A stretch of 64,000 nucleotides of DNA from JANWXR01 sp964608265 (GTDB taxonomy: Bacteria; Chloroflexota; Anaerolineae; Anaerolineales; UBA6663), in contig CAZSNP010000003.1 in assembly GCA_964608265.1 (NCBI GenBank), positions 1 to 64,000 on the forward strand. Direction: 5' to 3'. A program made the translations under genes and the position numbers. Under the pieces are notes generated by a model. That model had not been told where the DNA came from. It saw nothing but the letters and a program-made list of their open reading frames with translations, and did no database searches. Below, one piece after another: positions 1 through 7,332 of the stretch. How positions within the stretch are numbered: position 1 is the first letter of the stretch; each line of letters begins with the position of its first letter.

Positions 1-45
1 GGCCTGACCGTCGGCGCCGGCGTCATCACGAAAGTGATTGACTGA
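1..45 (+). CDS. tuf: Elongation factor Tu, 3' end only
   Basis: The window opens inside a reading frame that gives GLTVGAGVITKVID and then TGA at 43-45. This matches the conserved C-terminus of EF-Tu (G-R-T-V-G-A-G-V-V-T-K-I), the GTPase that delivers aminoacyl-tRNA to the ribosome. tuf directly before rpsJ is the standard str-S10 junction, and rpsJ starts 1 nt after the stop, so the two are co-transcribed. Only 14 codons are visible. Confidence 0.9.
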   Translation, partial: GLTVGAGVITKVID

Positions 46-46
46 G

Positions 47-355
47 ATGGCCAAGCAGAAGATCCGTATCCGCCTCAAGGCGTACGACCATCGCGTGCTT
101 GACCAGTCGGCCAAGCGTATCGTCGAAACCGCGGAGCGCACGGGCGCCAAAGTCGTCGGCCCCGTGCCGCTCCCGACCCGCCTCGAACGGTTCACCGTCC
201 GGCGCGGCGCGTTTATCGATAAGGATTCGCACGAGCACTTCGAAATCCGCACGCACAAGCGGCTGATTGACGTGCTCGACCCGGATTCGAAGACGATTGA
301 TCTGTTGACCCGCTTGAATCTTCCGGCGGGCGTGGACATCGAAATTAAGCTATAA
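47..355 (+). CDS. rpsJ: 30S ribosomal protein S10
   Basis: 102 aa, the normal S10 length. S10 sits in the 30S head and also serves as NusE in antitermination complexes. The start is set at ATG 47 (MAKQKIRIRLKAYDHRVLD), the canonical S10 N-terminus; an in-frame TTG at 38 lies inside the tuf end and is unlikely. The family stretch GPVPLPTRLERFTV is intact. First gene of the S10 cluster, 1 nt after tuf, so probably translationally coupled to it. Confidence 0.97.
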   Translation: MAKQKIRIRLKAYDHRVLDQSAKRIVETAERTGAKVVGPVPLPTRLERFTVRRGAFIDKDSHEHFEIRTHKRLIDVLDPDSKTIDLLTRLNLPAGVDIEIKL

Positions 356-514
356 TCTCGCGCTTCCGAATCCCGGGAGCTTAGCTCAATGACGAGCCTG
401 CTGGCTCGCGGCCCCCATCCAAGCGCCGCGCCCACTGGCTGACGATTGAGCCGCAGGGATGATGATGCCGTGCCCAGGCATACAGTCCCCGTTTGAACGA
501 CAAGGAGAATTCCA
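356..514 (+). promoter_or_regulatory. Structured spacer between rpsJ and rplC
   Basis: A 159-nt spacer, the longest within the S10 part of the cluster. It contains a 6-bp hairpin (CGAGCC/GGCTCG, 393-408) and a weaker ATGCC/GGCAT stem (465-481), and ends in a strong Shine-Dalgarno AAGGAG (502-507) seven nt before the rplC ATG. No T-run follows the hairpins, so they are not intrinsic terminators. An autogenous leader for the S10 operon is possible but not shown. Confidence 0.4.
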
Positions 515-1153
515 ATGAAAGGGCTTATCGGCAGGAAAGTTGGCATGACCCAGCTTATTTCAGAGGCTGGCCTGGTAACCCCAGTGACTCTGATCGAAGC
601 TGGGCCGTGTTTTGTCACCCAGGTGCGCACCCCGGAGAAGGACGGCTACAGCGCCGTTCAGCTCGGCTTCGAGGAGGTCAATCCGAAGAAGCTCTCCGGC
701 GGTGAGAAGGGCCACCTCAAGCGTAACGGCCTCAACCTGCCGCCGCTGCGCCACATCCACGAGTTTCGCGTGGAGACCCCGGATGTGAAGGAAGGCGATA
801 AGGTGGCCGTGGATGTCTTTGCGATCGGCGAACGGGTCGATGTCGCCGGCATCAGCAAGGGCAAGGGCTTTCAGGGCGGCATCAAACGCCACAATTTCAA
901 ACGCCAGCCCAAAACCCACGGCGCCTCCGACCGCACGCGTGCCCCCGGCGCTTCCTCCTCCAACACCACCCCCGGCCGCCTGCGCAAAGGCAAACGCATG
1001 GCCGGCCACATGGGTCAGGATCGGGTGACGTCACAAAATATCAAAGTCGCTTTGGTGGACGCCGAGCGTAATCTGCTCGGTGTGAGCGGCAGCGTGCCGG
1101 GCGGCGACGGCGCGATCGTGTACATCAAGCCTTCACGGAAGGGAAGCCAGTGA
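515..1153 (+). CDS. rplC: 50S ribosomal protein L3
   Basis: 212 aa. L3 binds 23S rRNA near the peptidyl-transferase centre and helps nucleate 50S assembly. The N-terminus MKGLIGRKVGMTQ and the long internal loop KGKGFQGGIKRHNF with HGASDRTRAPGASS (the arm that reaches toward the active site) are clear. Strong RBS AAGGAG at 502-507. It follows rpsJ and precedes rplD in the conserved S10 order. Confidence 0.97.
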   Translation: MKGLIGRKVGMTQLISEAGLVTPVTLIEAGPCFVTQVRTPEKDGYSAVQLGFEEVNPKKLSGGEKGHLKRNGLNLPPLRHIHEFRVETPDVKEGDKVAVDVFAIGERVDVAGISKGKGFQGGIKRHNFKRQPKTHGASDRTRAPGASSSNTTPGRLRKGKRMAGHMGQDRVTSQNIKVALVDAERNLLGVSGSVPGGDGAIVYIKPSRKGSQ

Positions 1154-1186
1154 TTGGCTCGCGCCAATAGCTGAGCACTCAAGACT

Positions 1187-1807
1187 ATGGAAGTGGAAGT
1201 CAAGAACCTCGAGGGCCAGACGGTCCGCAAGATCGAATTGCCCGCTGATATATTCGAAGCGCCCATCCGCAAAGACCTGATGCATCAGGCGTTGGTGCGC
1301 CAGCTGGCGAACGCGCGCCAGGGCAACCACTCGACGAAGACGCGGGGTGAGGTCTCGGGTGGCGGCAAGAAGCCGTGGAAGCAAAAAGGCACCGGGCGCG
1401 CCCGGCAAGGCTCCACCCGCGCGCCGCAGTGGAAGGGCGGCGGCAAGGCGCACACGCCCAAGCCGCGCGATTACGAAGTGAAGATGCCGCGCCAGATGCG
1501 GCGCGCCGCCCTGCGGTCAGCGTTGAGCGTCAAAGCCGCCGAGCAGCAGATCGTCGTGGTGGATGATTTGCAATTGGCGCAGCCGAAGACACAGGCGATG
1601 TTGCAGACATTGGTGAACCTGGTCGGCGCCGACAGCGCGCTGGTGCTGCTCCCGGCCAGGAACGACAACGTCGAGAAGTCGATCCGCAACATCGAGCACG
1701 CCAAGTATCTGCGCGCGAACTATTTGAACATCCGCGATCTCCTCGGCTATGACCGCGTGGTGTTGCCCGTGGCGGCGCTGGACGTCATCCAGGGCTATCT
1801 GGGCTGA
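1187..1807 (+). CDS. rplD: 50S ribosomal protein L4
   Basis: 206 aa, usual length. L4 lines the peptide exit tunnel; in enterobacteria it also represses the S10 operon. The tunnel loop is recognisable (KTRGEVSGGGKKPWKQKGTG, GSTRAPQWKGGGKAH), as is the globular part ending VVLPVAALDVIQGYLG. The 33-nt gap from rplC carries no evident terminator. Confidence 0.96.
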   Translation: MEVEVKNLEGQTVRKIELPADIFEAPIRKDLMHQALVRQLANARQGNHSTKTRGEVSGGGKKPWKQKGTGRARQGSTRAPQWKGGGKAHTPKPRDYEVKMPRQMRRAALRSALSVKAAEQQIVVVDDLQLAQPKTQAMLQTLVNLVGADSALVLLPARNDNVEKSIRNIEHAKYLRANYLNIRDLLGYDRVVLPVAALDVIQGYLG

Positions 1808-1827
1808 GGGTTGAGGAGTAACGAGCA

Positions 1828-2133
1828 ATGCTAACTCTGTATGATGTGTTGCGACGCCCGGTTGAGACCGAGAAGTCGCGCTATCAAAGCGGCAAGCTGC
1901 ACCAGTATGTGTTTGAGGTCTCGCCGCTGGCCACCAAAACCCAGGTCAAAGAGGCAGTCGAGACTCTGTTCGATGTGGATGTGATCAAGGTGAACGTGCT
2001 GACGGCGCCGGCCAAGAAGGGCCGCCGGGGCAAGACGCGCCGCGTGGTGACGCGCAACCGCGAATACAAGAAGGCCGTCGTCACCATCCGCGCCGATCAA
2101 ACGATTGACCTGTTCGAAGGCGTTCAGGGATAA
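1828..2133 (+). CDS. rplW: 50S ribosomal protein L23
   Basis: 101 aa. L23 lies at the tunnel exit and is the docking point for trigger factor and SRP. Motifs: LYDVLRRPVETEKS at the N-terminus, VKEAVETLFDVDVIKVNVL, and a basic RGKTRRVVTRNREYKKAVV loop. GAGGAG Shine-Dalgarno upstream (about 1812-1817). Between rplD and rplB as expected. Confidence 0.96.
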   Translation: MLTLYDVLRRPVETEKSRYQSGKLHQYVFEVSPLATKTQVKEAVETLFDVDVIKVNVLTAPAKKGRRGKTRRVVTRNREYKKAVVTIRADQTIDLFEGVQG

Positions 2134-2150
2134 CGGGTAGCGGAGACATC

Positions 2151-2984
2151 ATGGCCGTCAAAATTTACAAACCCACCTCGCCGGGCCGGCGTGGCATGAC
2201 CAGCCCGACGTTTGAGGAGATCACCAAGACCACGCCCGAGCGGGGCCTGACCAGGCCGAAGCGCAAAACCGGTGGCCGCGACAATCAGGGCACCGTCAGC
2301 GTGCGCCATCGCGGCGGCGGCCACAAGCGCCAGTTGCGGCTGGTGGATTACAAGCGCGACAAGTTCGACATCCCGGCCAGGGTGGCGGCGATTGAGTACG
2401 ACCCAAACCGCACCGCCCGCATCGCGCTGTTGCACTACGCCGACGGCGAGAAGCGCTACATCGTCGCGCCGCTCGAACTCAGCGTCGGCGACAAGGTGCT
2501 GTCGAGCAGGAAAGAAATCGACATCCGCCCCGGCAACGCGCTGCGCGTTGCCAACATCCCGGTCGGCACGACGATCCACAATATCGAGTTGCAGCCGGGA
2601 AAGGGCGGGCAGATCGCGCGTTCGGCGGGCATGGCCGCGCAATTGCTGGGCAAGGAAGGCGACTACGCCCAGATCCGTTTGCCCTCGGGCGAGGTGCGGC
2701 TGGTGAAGCAGGAGTGCATGGCGACCATCGGCGTGGTGGGTAACCTCGACCACGCGAACGTGAAGCTGGGCAAGGCGGGCCGCAAGCGCCACATGGGCAT
2801 CCGCCCGACGGTGCGCGGTACGGCGATGTCGCCGCGCGACCATCCGCACGGCGGCGGCGAGGGCCGGCAGCCGGTGGGCAAGCCCGGGCCGCTCAGCCCG
2901 TGGGGCATGCCGACGCGCGGCTTCAAGACGCGCCGCAACAAGAAGAGCGACCGGTTCATCGTCAAGCGCCGGGGAAGCAAATAG
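2151..2984 (+). CDS. rplB: 50S ribosomal protein L2
   Basis: 277 aa, standard length. L2 is required for subunit association and peptidyl-transferase activity. Signatures: GGRDNQGTVSVRHRGGGHKR near residue 43 and, in the C-terminal domain, RPTVRGTAMSPRDHPHGGGE, which contains the functionally important histidine. Ends with the basic tail NKKSDRFIVKRRGSK. A 66-nt spacer separates it from rpsS. Confidence 0.97.
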   Translation: MAVKIYKPTSPGRRGMTSPTFEEITKTTPERGLTRPKRKTGGRDNQGTVSVRHRGGGHKRQLRLVDYKRDKFDIPARVAAIEYDPNRTARIALLHYADGEKRYIVAPLELSVGDKVLSSRKEIDIRPGNALRVANIPVGTTIHNIELQPGKGGQIARSAGMAAQLLGKEGDYAQIRLPSGEVRLVKQECMATIGVVGNLDHANVKLGKAGRKRHMGIRPTVRGTAMSPRDHPHGGGEGRQPVGKPGPLSPWGMPTRGFKTRRNKKSDRFIVKRRGSK

Positions 2985-3050
2985 CCGATCGCCAAAAGCC
3001 GATGGCGGGCTGCCAGCCGCCGTCAGCGATCTGCCATTAGCGAGGTAGCA

Positions 3051-3347
3051 ATGTCTCGATCATTGAAAAAAGGCCCCTTTGTGGAGCCGAAGCTGTTGAA
3101 GAAAATCGAAGCGATGAACCAGCGCGGCGCGAAGCAGGTGCTCAAAACGTGGAGCCGCGCCAGCACCATCTTCCCGCAGATGGTAGGCCATACCATCGCT
3201 GTGTACGACGGTCGCCGGCATGTGCCCATCTACATCACCGAGAACATGGTCGGGCATAAGCTGGGCGAGTTCGCGCCGACGCGGACCTTCCGCGGTCACA
3301 TCTCGAAAGAGAAGACCACCGAGACCGGCACGGCAGGAGCGGCATAA
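3051..3347 (+). CDS. rpsS: 30S ribosomal protein S19
   Basis: 98 aa. S19 is in the 30S head next to S13. N-terminus MSRSLKKGPFVEPKLLKKI and the core GHTIAVYDGRRHVPIYITENMVGHKLGEFAPTRTF (shown here only as family pattern) are unmistakable. RBS GAGG lies about 8 nt upstream. Only 3 nt separate the stop from the rplV ATG. Confidence 0.97.
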   Translation: MSRSLKKGPFVEPKLLKKIEAMNQRGAKQVLKTWSRASTIFPQMVGHTIAVYDGRRHVPIYITENMVGHKLGEFAPTRTFRGHISKEKTTETGTAGAA

Positions 3348-3350
3348 GCC

Positions 3351-3698
3351 ATGGACGTCAAGGCACAGGCCCGTTACGTGGGCGTCTCCGCGCAGAAGGC
3401 GCGGCTGGTGGTGGATATGGTGCGCGGCCAGAATGTGCAGGCGGCGCTGAGCGTGTTGAAGTTCACGCCCAAGGCGGCCGCGCGGCATGTCTACAAAGTC
3501 GTGCACACCGCGGTGGCCAACGCCGAGGAAAACTTCGGGCTGAACGGCTCGGAACTCATCATCAAGCAGGCGTATGTGGATGAAGCCCCCACCCGCAAGT
3601 GGCGGCGCTTCGGCGCGCGCGGGCGGTTCAAGCCGATCCTGCGCCGGTCATCCCACATCACTATCGTTGTGGCAGAACAAGAAGGAGCGGCTGCGTAA
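3351..3698 (+). CDS. rplV: 50S ribosomal protein L22
   Basis: 115 aa. L22 spans the peptide exit tunnel and contacts all six 23S rRNA domains. Visible motifs are ARYVGVSAQKARLVVDMVRG and the C-terminal beta-hairpin PTRKWRRFGARGRFKPILRR. The stop codon overlaps the rpsC start by one base (TAATG). Confidence 0.96.
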   Translation: MDVKAQARYVGVSAQKARLVVDMVRGQNVQAALSVLKFTPKAAARHVYKVVHTAVANAEENFGLNGSELIIKQAYVDEAPTRKWRRFGARGRFKPILRRSSHITIVVAEQEGAAA

Positions 3699-4375
3699 TG
3701 GGTCGTAAAGTTCATCCGGTTGGATTTCGCCTCGGCATCATCAAGGATTGGGAAGCGCGCTGGTACGCGCCGCGCGGCAAGTACGCGGCGTTGTTGCAGC
3801 AGGATTTCGAAATCCGCCGCCTGGTGTTTCGCGAGGCGCCCAAGGCCGCCATCGCCCGCGTGGATATTGACCGCTCGCCGTCGAGCGTGACGGTGACGAT
3901 TTGGACGGCCAAGCCCGGCATCCTGATCGGCCGCAAAGGCGCGGCGGTGAAGGTGCTGCGCCAACACCTCGAGCAACTGTGCGGCAGTAAGGTGAAGCTG
4001 GAGGTCGAGGAGATTCAGAAGCCCGACCTCGAGGCCAAGCTGGTGGCCGAGAACATCACCGACCAGATCGAGCGCCGCATCAGCCACAGCCGCGCGATGA
4101 AGCGCGCGATTCAGCAGGCCATGAAGTCGGGCGCGCAAGGGGTGAAGATCGTGGCCTCGGGCCGGTTGGGCGGTTCGGAAATGTCGCGCCGTGAGAACAT
4201 CCGCGAGGGTCGCGTGCCGTCGCAGACGTTGCGCGCCGACATCGACTTCGCCCGGGCCGAGGCGTTGACGACCTTCGGGCGCATCGGCGTGAAGGTGTGG
4301 ATTTACAGGGGCGAAAAGATGCCCGAGACCGTGGAAGTGCCGGCGGTGGAAGAAGACGTTTACGTTAGCGAGTAA
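3698..4375 (+). CDS. rpsC: 30S ribosomal protein S3
   Basis: 225 aa. S3 forms part of the mRNA entry channel. The start is ATG 3698 (MGRKVHPVGFRLGIIKDWE), overlapping the rplV stop. The type-II KH domain (WTAKPGILIGRKGAAVKVLR) and the C-terminal domain with GAQGVKIVASGRLGGSEMSR are present. The last codons AGC GAG TAA run straight into a palindromic AATAACG repeat at 4379, so the C-terminal Ser-Glu may derive from that element (compare rpmD). Confidence 0.97.
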   Translation: MGRKVHPVGFRLGIIKDWEARWYAPRGKYAALLQQDFEIRRLVFREAPKAAIARVDIDRSPSSVTVTIWTAKPGILIGRKGAAVKVLRQHLEQLCGSKVKLEVEEIQKPDLEAKLVAENITDQIERRISHSRAMKRAIQQAMKSGAQGVKIVASGRLGGSEMSRRENIREGRVPSQTLRADIDFARAEALTTFGRIGVKVWIYRGEKMPETVEVPAVEEDVYVSE

Positions 4376-4378
4376 TAA

Positions 4379-4431
4379 CCAATAACGAATAACGAACGAC
4401 GCACGACGGATTATTGGTTATCGGTTATTGG
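4379..4431 (+). repeat. AATAACG-type intergenic palindrome (rpsC-rplP)
   Basis: The 5' arm begins CCAATAACGAATAACG and the 3' arm ends GGTTATCGGTTATTGG, so the two are imperfect inverted copies of iterated TAAC-containing words around a GC-rich centre. No T-run follows, and the rplP Shine-Dalgarno GGAGG comes directly after it. Related elements lie at 5750-5807, 9051-9094 and, more weakly, 15747-15781. Confidence 0.75.
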
Positions 4432-4445
4432 AGGCGAGTGGAACT

Positions 4446-4880
4446 ATGTTGATGCCAAAGCGCGTGAAATGGCGCAAGCAGATGCGCGGGCGCATGACGG
4501 GCCACGAGACCCGCGGCGTGGAAATCGCTTTCGGCGAGTATGCGTTGCAGGCGCTCGAGCCGTGTTGGCTGACGCAGCGCCAGATCGAGGCGGCCCGCCG
4601 CGCCCTGGTGCGCTATATGAAGCGCCGGGGCAAGGTCTGGGTGCGCATCTTCCCCGACAAGCCGGTGACCCAGCGCGCCGCCGAAAGCCGCATGGGCAAG
4701 GGCAAAGGCGCGGTCGATCACTGGGTATCGGTCGTCAAGCCCGGCCGCATCATCTTTGAGGTGGCGGGTCTGCCGGAAGACATCGCCCGCGAAGCCATTC
4801 GGTTGGCCTCGCACAAACTGCCGATCAAGACCAAGATGATCATGGCGGACGAGATCGTGGGAGGAGGGCAGTCGGCATGA
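4446..4880 (+). CDS. rplP: 50S ribosomal protein L16
   Basis: 144 aa, the family length. L16 organises the A site and contacts tRNA. The start ATG 4446 (MLMPKRVKWRKQ) is the family N-terminus, with GGAGG at about 4430-4434. Other motifs are GEYALQALEPCWLTQRQIEA and RIFPDKPVTQRAAESRMGKG. Overlaps rpmC by 4 nt (ATGA). Confidence 0.96.
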   Translation: MLMPKRVKWRKQMRGRMTGHETRGVEIAFGEYALQALEPCWLTQRQIEAARRALVRYMKRRGKVWVRIFPDKPVTQRAAESRMGKGKGAVDHWVSVVKPGRIIFEVAGLPEDIAREAIRLASHKLPIKTKMIMADEIVGGGQSA

Positions 4881-5092
4881 CGGCAGAAGAGATTCGGGCC
4901 CTGAATGCGGATGAGTTGAAATCCAGGCTCGAGAGCGCGCGGGAAGAGTTGTTCAAATTGCGGTTTCGGTTCCGGTCGGGGCAATTGAAGGATTACACCC
5001 GGCTGCGCGCCACGCGGCGTGATATTGCGCGCTATGCCACGGTGCTGCGCGAACGTGAGATTGCGGCGACGCTCGCCGCGAAGGAGAAGTAA
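4877..5092 (+). CDS. rpmC: 50S ribosomal protein L29
   Basis: 71 aa, two-helix protein at the exit tunnel rim next to L23. Pattern: MTAEEIRALNADELKSRLES, then EELFKLRFRFRSGQLKDYTR and an R-x-x-R-R-D-I-A-R motif. Starts in an ATGA overlap with rplP, implying translational coupling, and is followed 1 nt later by rpsQ. Confidence 0.95.
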   Translation: MTAEEIRALNADELKSRLESAREELFKLRFRFRSGQLKDYTRLRATRRDIARYATVLREREIAATLAAKEK

Positions 5093-5093
5093 C

Positions 5094-5378
5094 ATGCCCC
5101 GCCGTCGTTTGATCGGACGTGTGACGAGCAACAAGATGATGAAGACGGTGGTGGTGCAGGTGGATAGCAGCTACCGCCACCCGCTGTATGGCAAGGTCGT
5201 GCATCGCTCCACCAAATTCATGGCGCATGATGAGCAGCAGTGCCTGCCGGGCGACTCGGTGCAGATTGTGGAGAGCCGCCCGATCAGCAAAAACAAACGC
5301 TGGGTGGTGGAGACTGTGCTGCAACGGGCCGTGCAACTCTCGGAACTGGCGCCCGAGGAAGGGGCCAAGCCGGCATGA
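5094..5378 (+). CDS. rpsQ: 30S ribosomal protein S17
   Basis: 94 aa. S17 is a primary 16S rRNA binder with an OB fold. The start ATG 5094 gives MPRRRLIGRVTSNKMMKTVV, the family N-terminus; upstream in-frame ATGs fall inside rpmC and are rejected. HPLYGKVVHRSTKFMAHDE and GDSVQIVESRPISKNKRWVV are the core motifs. Overlaps rplN by 4 nt (ATGA). Confidence 0.95.
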   Translation: MPRRRLIGRVTSNKMMKTVVVQVDSSYRHPLYGKVVHRSTKFMAHDEQQCLPGDSVQIVESRPISKNKRWVVETVLQRAVQLSELAPEEGAKPA

Positions 5379-5746
5379 TCCAGCAAGAGTCCCGACTGGT
5401 GGTCGCCGATAACACCGGCGCGCGGGAACTGCTCGTCATCCGCGTGATGGGCGGCTCGAAGCGCCGCTACGGTTACATCGGCGATGTGGTGGTGGCGACG
5501 GTGAAGGATGCCGCGCCGCAAGCTGCGATCAAAAAGAGCGCCATCGTCAAGGCGGTGATTGTTCGCTGCGCCAAGGAGACGAAACGCGACGACGGATCGT
5601 ATATCCGCTTCGACGATAACGCGGCGGTGATCCTGGATGACGACGGCGAGAACCCCAAGGGCACCCGCATCTTTGGCCCGGTGGCCCGCGAGCTGCGCGA
5701 GAAGGGTTTTATGAAGATCGTCTCGCTGGCGCCGGAAGTGCTTTGA
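5375..5746 (+). CDS. rplN: 50S ribosomal protein L14
   Basis: 123 aa, almost invariant length for L14, which contributes to intersubunit bridges. MIQQESRLVVADNTGARELL, the GDVVVATVKDAAPQAAIKKS segment and the C-terminal GPVARELREKGFMKIVSLAPEVL pattern match the family. The start overlaps the rpsQ stop. After the stop, GAGAGG is followed by a palindromic element before rplX. Confidence 0.96.
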   Translation: MIQQESRLVVADNTGARELLVIRVMGGSKRRYGYIGDVVVATVKDAAPQAAIKKSAIVKAVIVRCAKETKRDDGSYIRFDDNAAVILDDDGENPKGTRIFGPVARELREKGFMKIVSLAPEVL

Positions 5747-5815
5747 GAGGAATTACCGATTACGAATAGCCAATCACTGCGCAACGGTAATTGGTTATTG
5801 GTAATTCTGATGACT
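5745..5815 (+). promoter_or_regulatory. Hairpin element between Shine-Dalgarno and start of rplX
   Basis: The purine-rich GAGAG (5745-5749), the only SD-like sequence before rplX, lies about 60 nt from the ATGs. In between, GAATTACC (5750-5757) pairs perfectly with GGTAATTC (5800-5807), and AATAGCCAAT (5765-5774) pairs with ATTGGTTATT (5790-5799) through one G-U. If this folds in the mRNA, GAGAG ends 8 nt before ATG 5816, a normal spacing. The element belongs to the AATAACG palindrome family. The start restoration is inference. Confidence 0.55.
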
Positions 5816-6145
5816 ATGAAGATGAAAATCAAAAAAGGCGACACGGTCGAAGTGATCGCCGGCAAAGATAAAGGCAAGCGCGGCGAGGTGTTGCGCGTTT
5901 TCCCGAAGGAGAATCGCCTGGTGGTGCAGGGCGTGGCCGTGCGCAAGAAGCACAAGAAGGCCGCCCAGAACCAGCAAGGTCGTCAGGGTGCGCCGCAGAT
6001 CGCCGAGTTCGATGCGCCCATTCACGCCTCGAACGTGATGATCGTTGACCCGAAGACCAACACGCCGACCCGGGTGGGTTTCAAGCTCGAAGGCGGCCAA
6101 TGGGTGCGTTTCGCCAAGAAAAGCGGCGAATTGCTGGATAAGTAG
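5816..6145 (+). CDS. rplX: 50S ribosomal protein L24
   Basis: 109 aa from ATG 5816 (MKMKIKKGDTVEVIAGKDKG). L24 is an assembly initiator protein for the 50S subunit. The KOW motif (KKGDTVEVIAGKDKGKRGEV) and PIHASNVMIVDPKT are clear. In-frame ATGs also occur at 5810 and 5822. 5816 was chosen because folding of the preceding palindrome puts GAGAG 8 nt upstream; without folding, none of the three starts has a usable Shine-Dalgarno. Confidence 0.9.
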   Translation: MKMKIKKGDTVEVIAGKDKGKRGEVLRVFPKENRLVVQGVAVRKKHKKAAQNQQGRQGAPQIAEFDAPIHASNVMIVDPKTNTPTRVGFKLEGGQWVRFAKKSGELLDK

Positions 6146-6151
6146 GCGAGA

Positions 6152-6712
6152 ATGGCCATGCACAGACTACATGAGTTTTACAACAAAGAGGCGGCCCCGC
6201 AGCTTCAGCGCGAGTTCGGCTTCAAGAACGTGATGCAGATTCCGCGTATCGAGAAGATCGTCGTCAATATCGGCGTCGGGTCCGAGACGCAGACCGACTC
6301 GAAGGCGTTGGATGCCGCCGTCAACGACCTGACCATCATCACCGGGCAAAAGCCGGTGGTGACCAAAGCCCGCAAGAGCATCTCGAACTTCAAGCTGCGC
6401 GAGGGCAAGGCCATCGGGGTCAAGGTGACGCTGCGCGGCGAACGGATGTGGAGCTTCCTCGACCGGCTGATGAACCTGGCGCTGCCGCGCGTGCGCGACT
6501 TCCGTGGCGTCTCGGCGGATGCGTTCGATGGGCGCGGCAATTACACGCTCGGCCTGCGCGAGCAGTTGGTCTTCCCCGAGATCGACTACGACAAGATCGA
6601 CAAGCTCCGCGGCATGGAGGTCACCGTGGTGACTTCGGCCAGGTCCGACGAGCACAGCCGGCGCCTTTTGCAAATCATGGGCATGCCGTTTCGGAAGAAA
6701 GGCGTGAACTAA
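6152..6712 (+). CDS. rplE: 50S ribosomal protein L5
   Basis: 186 aa. L5 binds 5S rRNA and contacts P-site tRNA. Motifs: NVMQIPRIEKIVVNIGVG, TGQKPVVTKARKSISNFKLR, and GRGNYTLGLREQLVFPEIDY. The C-terminal GMEVTVVTSARSDEHSRRLL is typical. ATG 6152 follows the rplX stop by 6 nt; a second in-frame ATG at 6158 is the alternative start. Confidence 0.96.
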   Translation: MAMHRLHEFYNKEAAPQLQREFGFKNVMQIPRIEKIVVNIGVGSETQTDSKALDAAVNDLTIITGQKPVVTKARKSISNFKLREGKAIGVKVTLRGERMWSFLDRLMNLALPRVRDFRGVSADAFDGRGNYTLGLREQLVFPEIDYDKIDKLRGMEVTVVTSARSDEHSRRLLQIMGMPFRKKGVN

Positions 6713-6714
6713 CT

Positions 6715-6897
6715 ATGGCCAAGAAAAGCATGATCAATCGCGAACTGCATCGGAAGTACCCGACCCGCGTTCGCAGCCGCTGCAAATTGTGTGGCCGCCC
6801 GCGCGGCTTTATCCGCCGCTTCCAGATGTGCCGGATTTGCTTGCGCGAGCAGGCGCTGGCCGGCAAGATCCCGGGCGTCGTCAAGTCATCCTGGTAG
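6715..6897 (+). CDS. rpsN: 30S ribosomal protein S14, type Z (zinc)
   Basis: 60 aa, the short zinc-binding (C+) form of S14 found in Gram-positive bacteria, Thermus and others. Four cysteines form two CxxC pairs (C23/C26 and C39/C42) in RCKLCGRPRGFIRRF and MCRICLRE. The start MAKKSMINRELHRKYPTRVR is canonical. Sits 2 nt after rplE. Confidence 0.96.
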   Translation: MAKKSMINRELHRKYPTRVRSRCKLCGRPRGFIRRFQMCRICLREQALAGKIPGVVKSSW

Positions 6898-6912
6898 AGG
6901 GAGCGAGTAAGT

Positions 6913-7323
6913 ATGCACAGCGATCCTATTGCCGACATGCTGACGCGCATTCGCAACGGGCTGATGGCCGGCCACCACAGTGTGGCGCTGCCGTCGTCGA
7001 AGCTCAAACTGGCGATCGCGCAGATTTTGAAGGAAGAAGGCTTCATCGAAGACTTCCAATTGGTCACGGCCGAGGGCGACCTTCAGGCTTCGCTCCGGTT
7101 GACGCTGAAGTACGTCGGCCAGCGGCGCGATAAGCGCCCGGTGATCAGCGGGTTGGAGCGGATCTCCTCCCCCGGCCGTCGCATCTACAGCCGCAAGGCC
7201 GACATCCCGTGGGTGCTCTCCGGCATGGGCATCGCCATCCTCTCCACGCCCAAGGGTGTGATGACGGGGGCCAAAGCCCGCAAGTTGGGCGTTGGCGGCG
7301 AAGTGCTCTGCAAGGTGTGGTAA
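6913..7323 (+). CDS. rpsH: 30S ribosomal protein S8
   Basis: 136 aa. S8 is a primary binder of the 16S central domain; in E. coli it represses the spc operon. MHSDPIADMLTRIRNGLMAG is the family N-terminus. The C-terminal ISSPGRRIYSRKADIPWVLS and GMGIAILSTPKGVMTGAKAR segments are the conserved RNA-binding part. GAGCGAG upstream may serve as RBS. Confidence 0.96.
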   Translation: MHSDPIADMLTRIRNGLMAGHHSVALPSSKLKLAIAQILKEEGFIEDFQLVTAEGDLQASLRLTLKYVGQRRDKRPVISGLERISSPGRRIYSRKADIPWVLSGMGIAILSTPKGVMTGAKARKLGVGGEVLCKVW

Positions 7324-7332
7324 GGAGTCTCC

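Noticed and set aside
375..480. tRNA-like sequence after rpsJ (GGGAGCTTAGCTCA start, GCTC/GAGC pairing as in a D-arm)
   Set aside because: No anticodon stem or TTCGA-containing T-arm follows, and the bases needed for the D-arm pair better in a CGAGCC/GGCTCG hairpin. It is a leader structure, not a tRNA.
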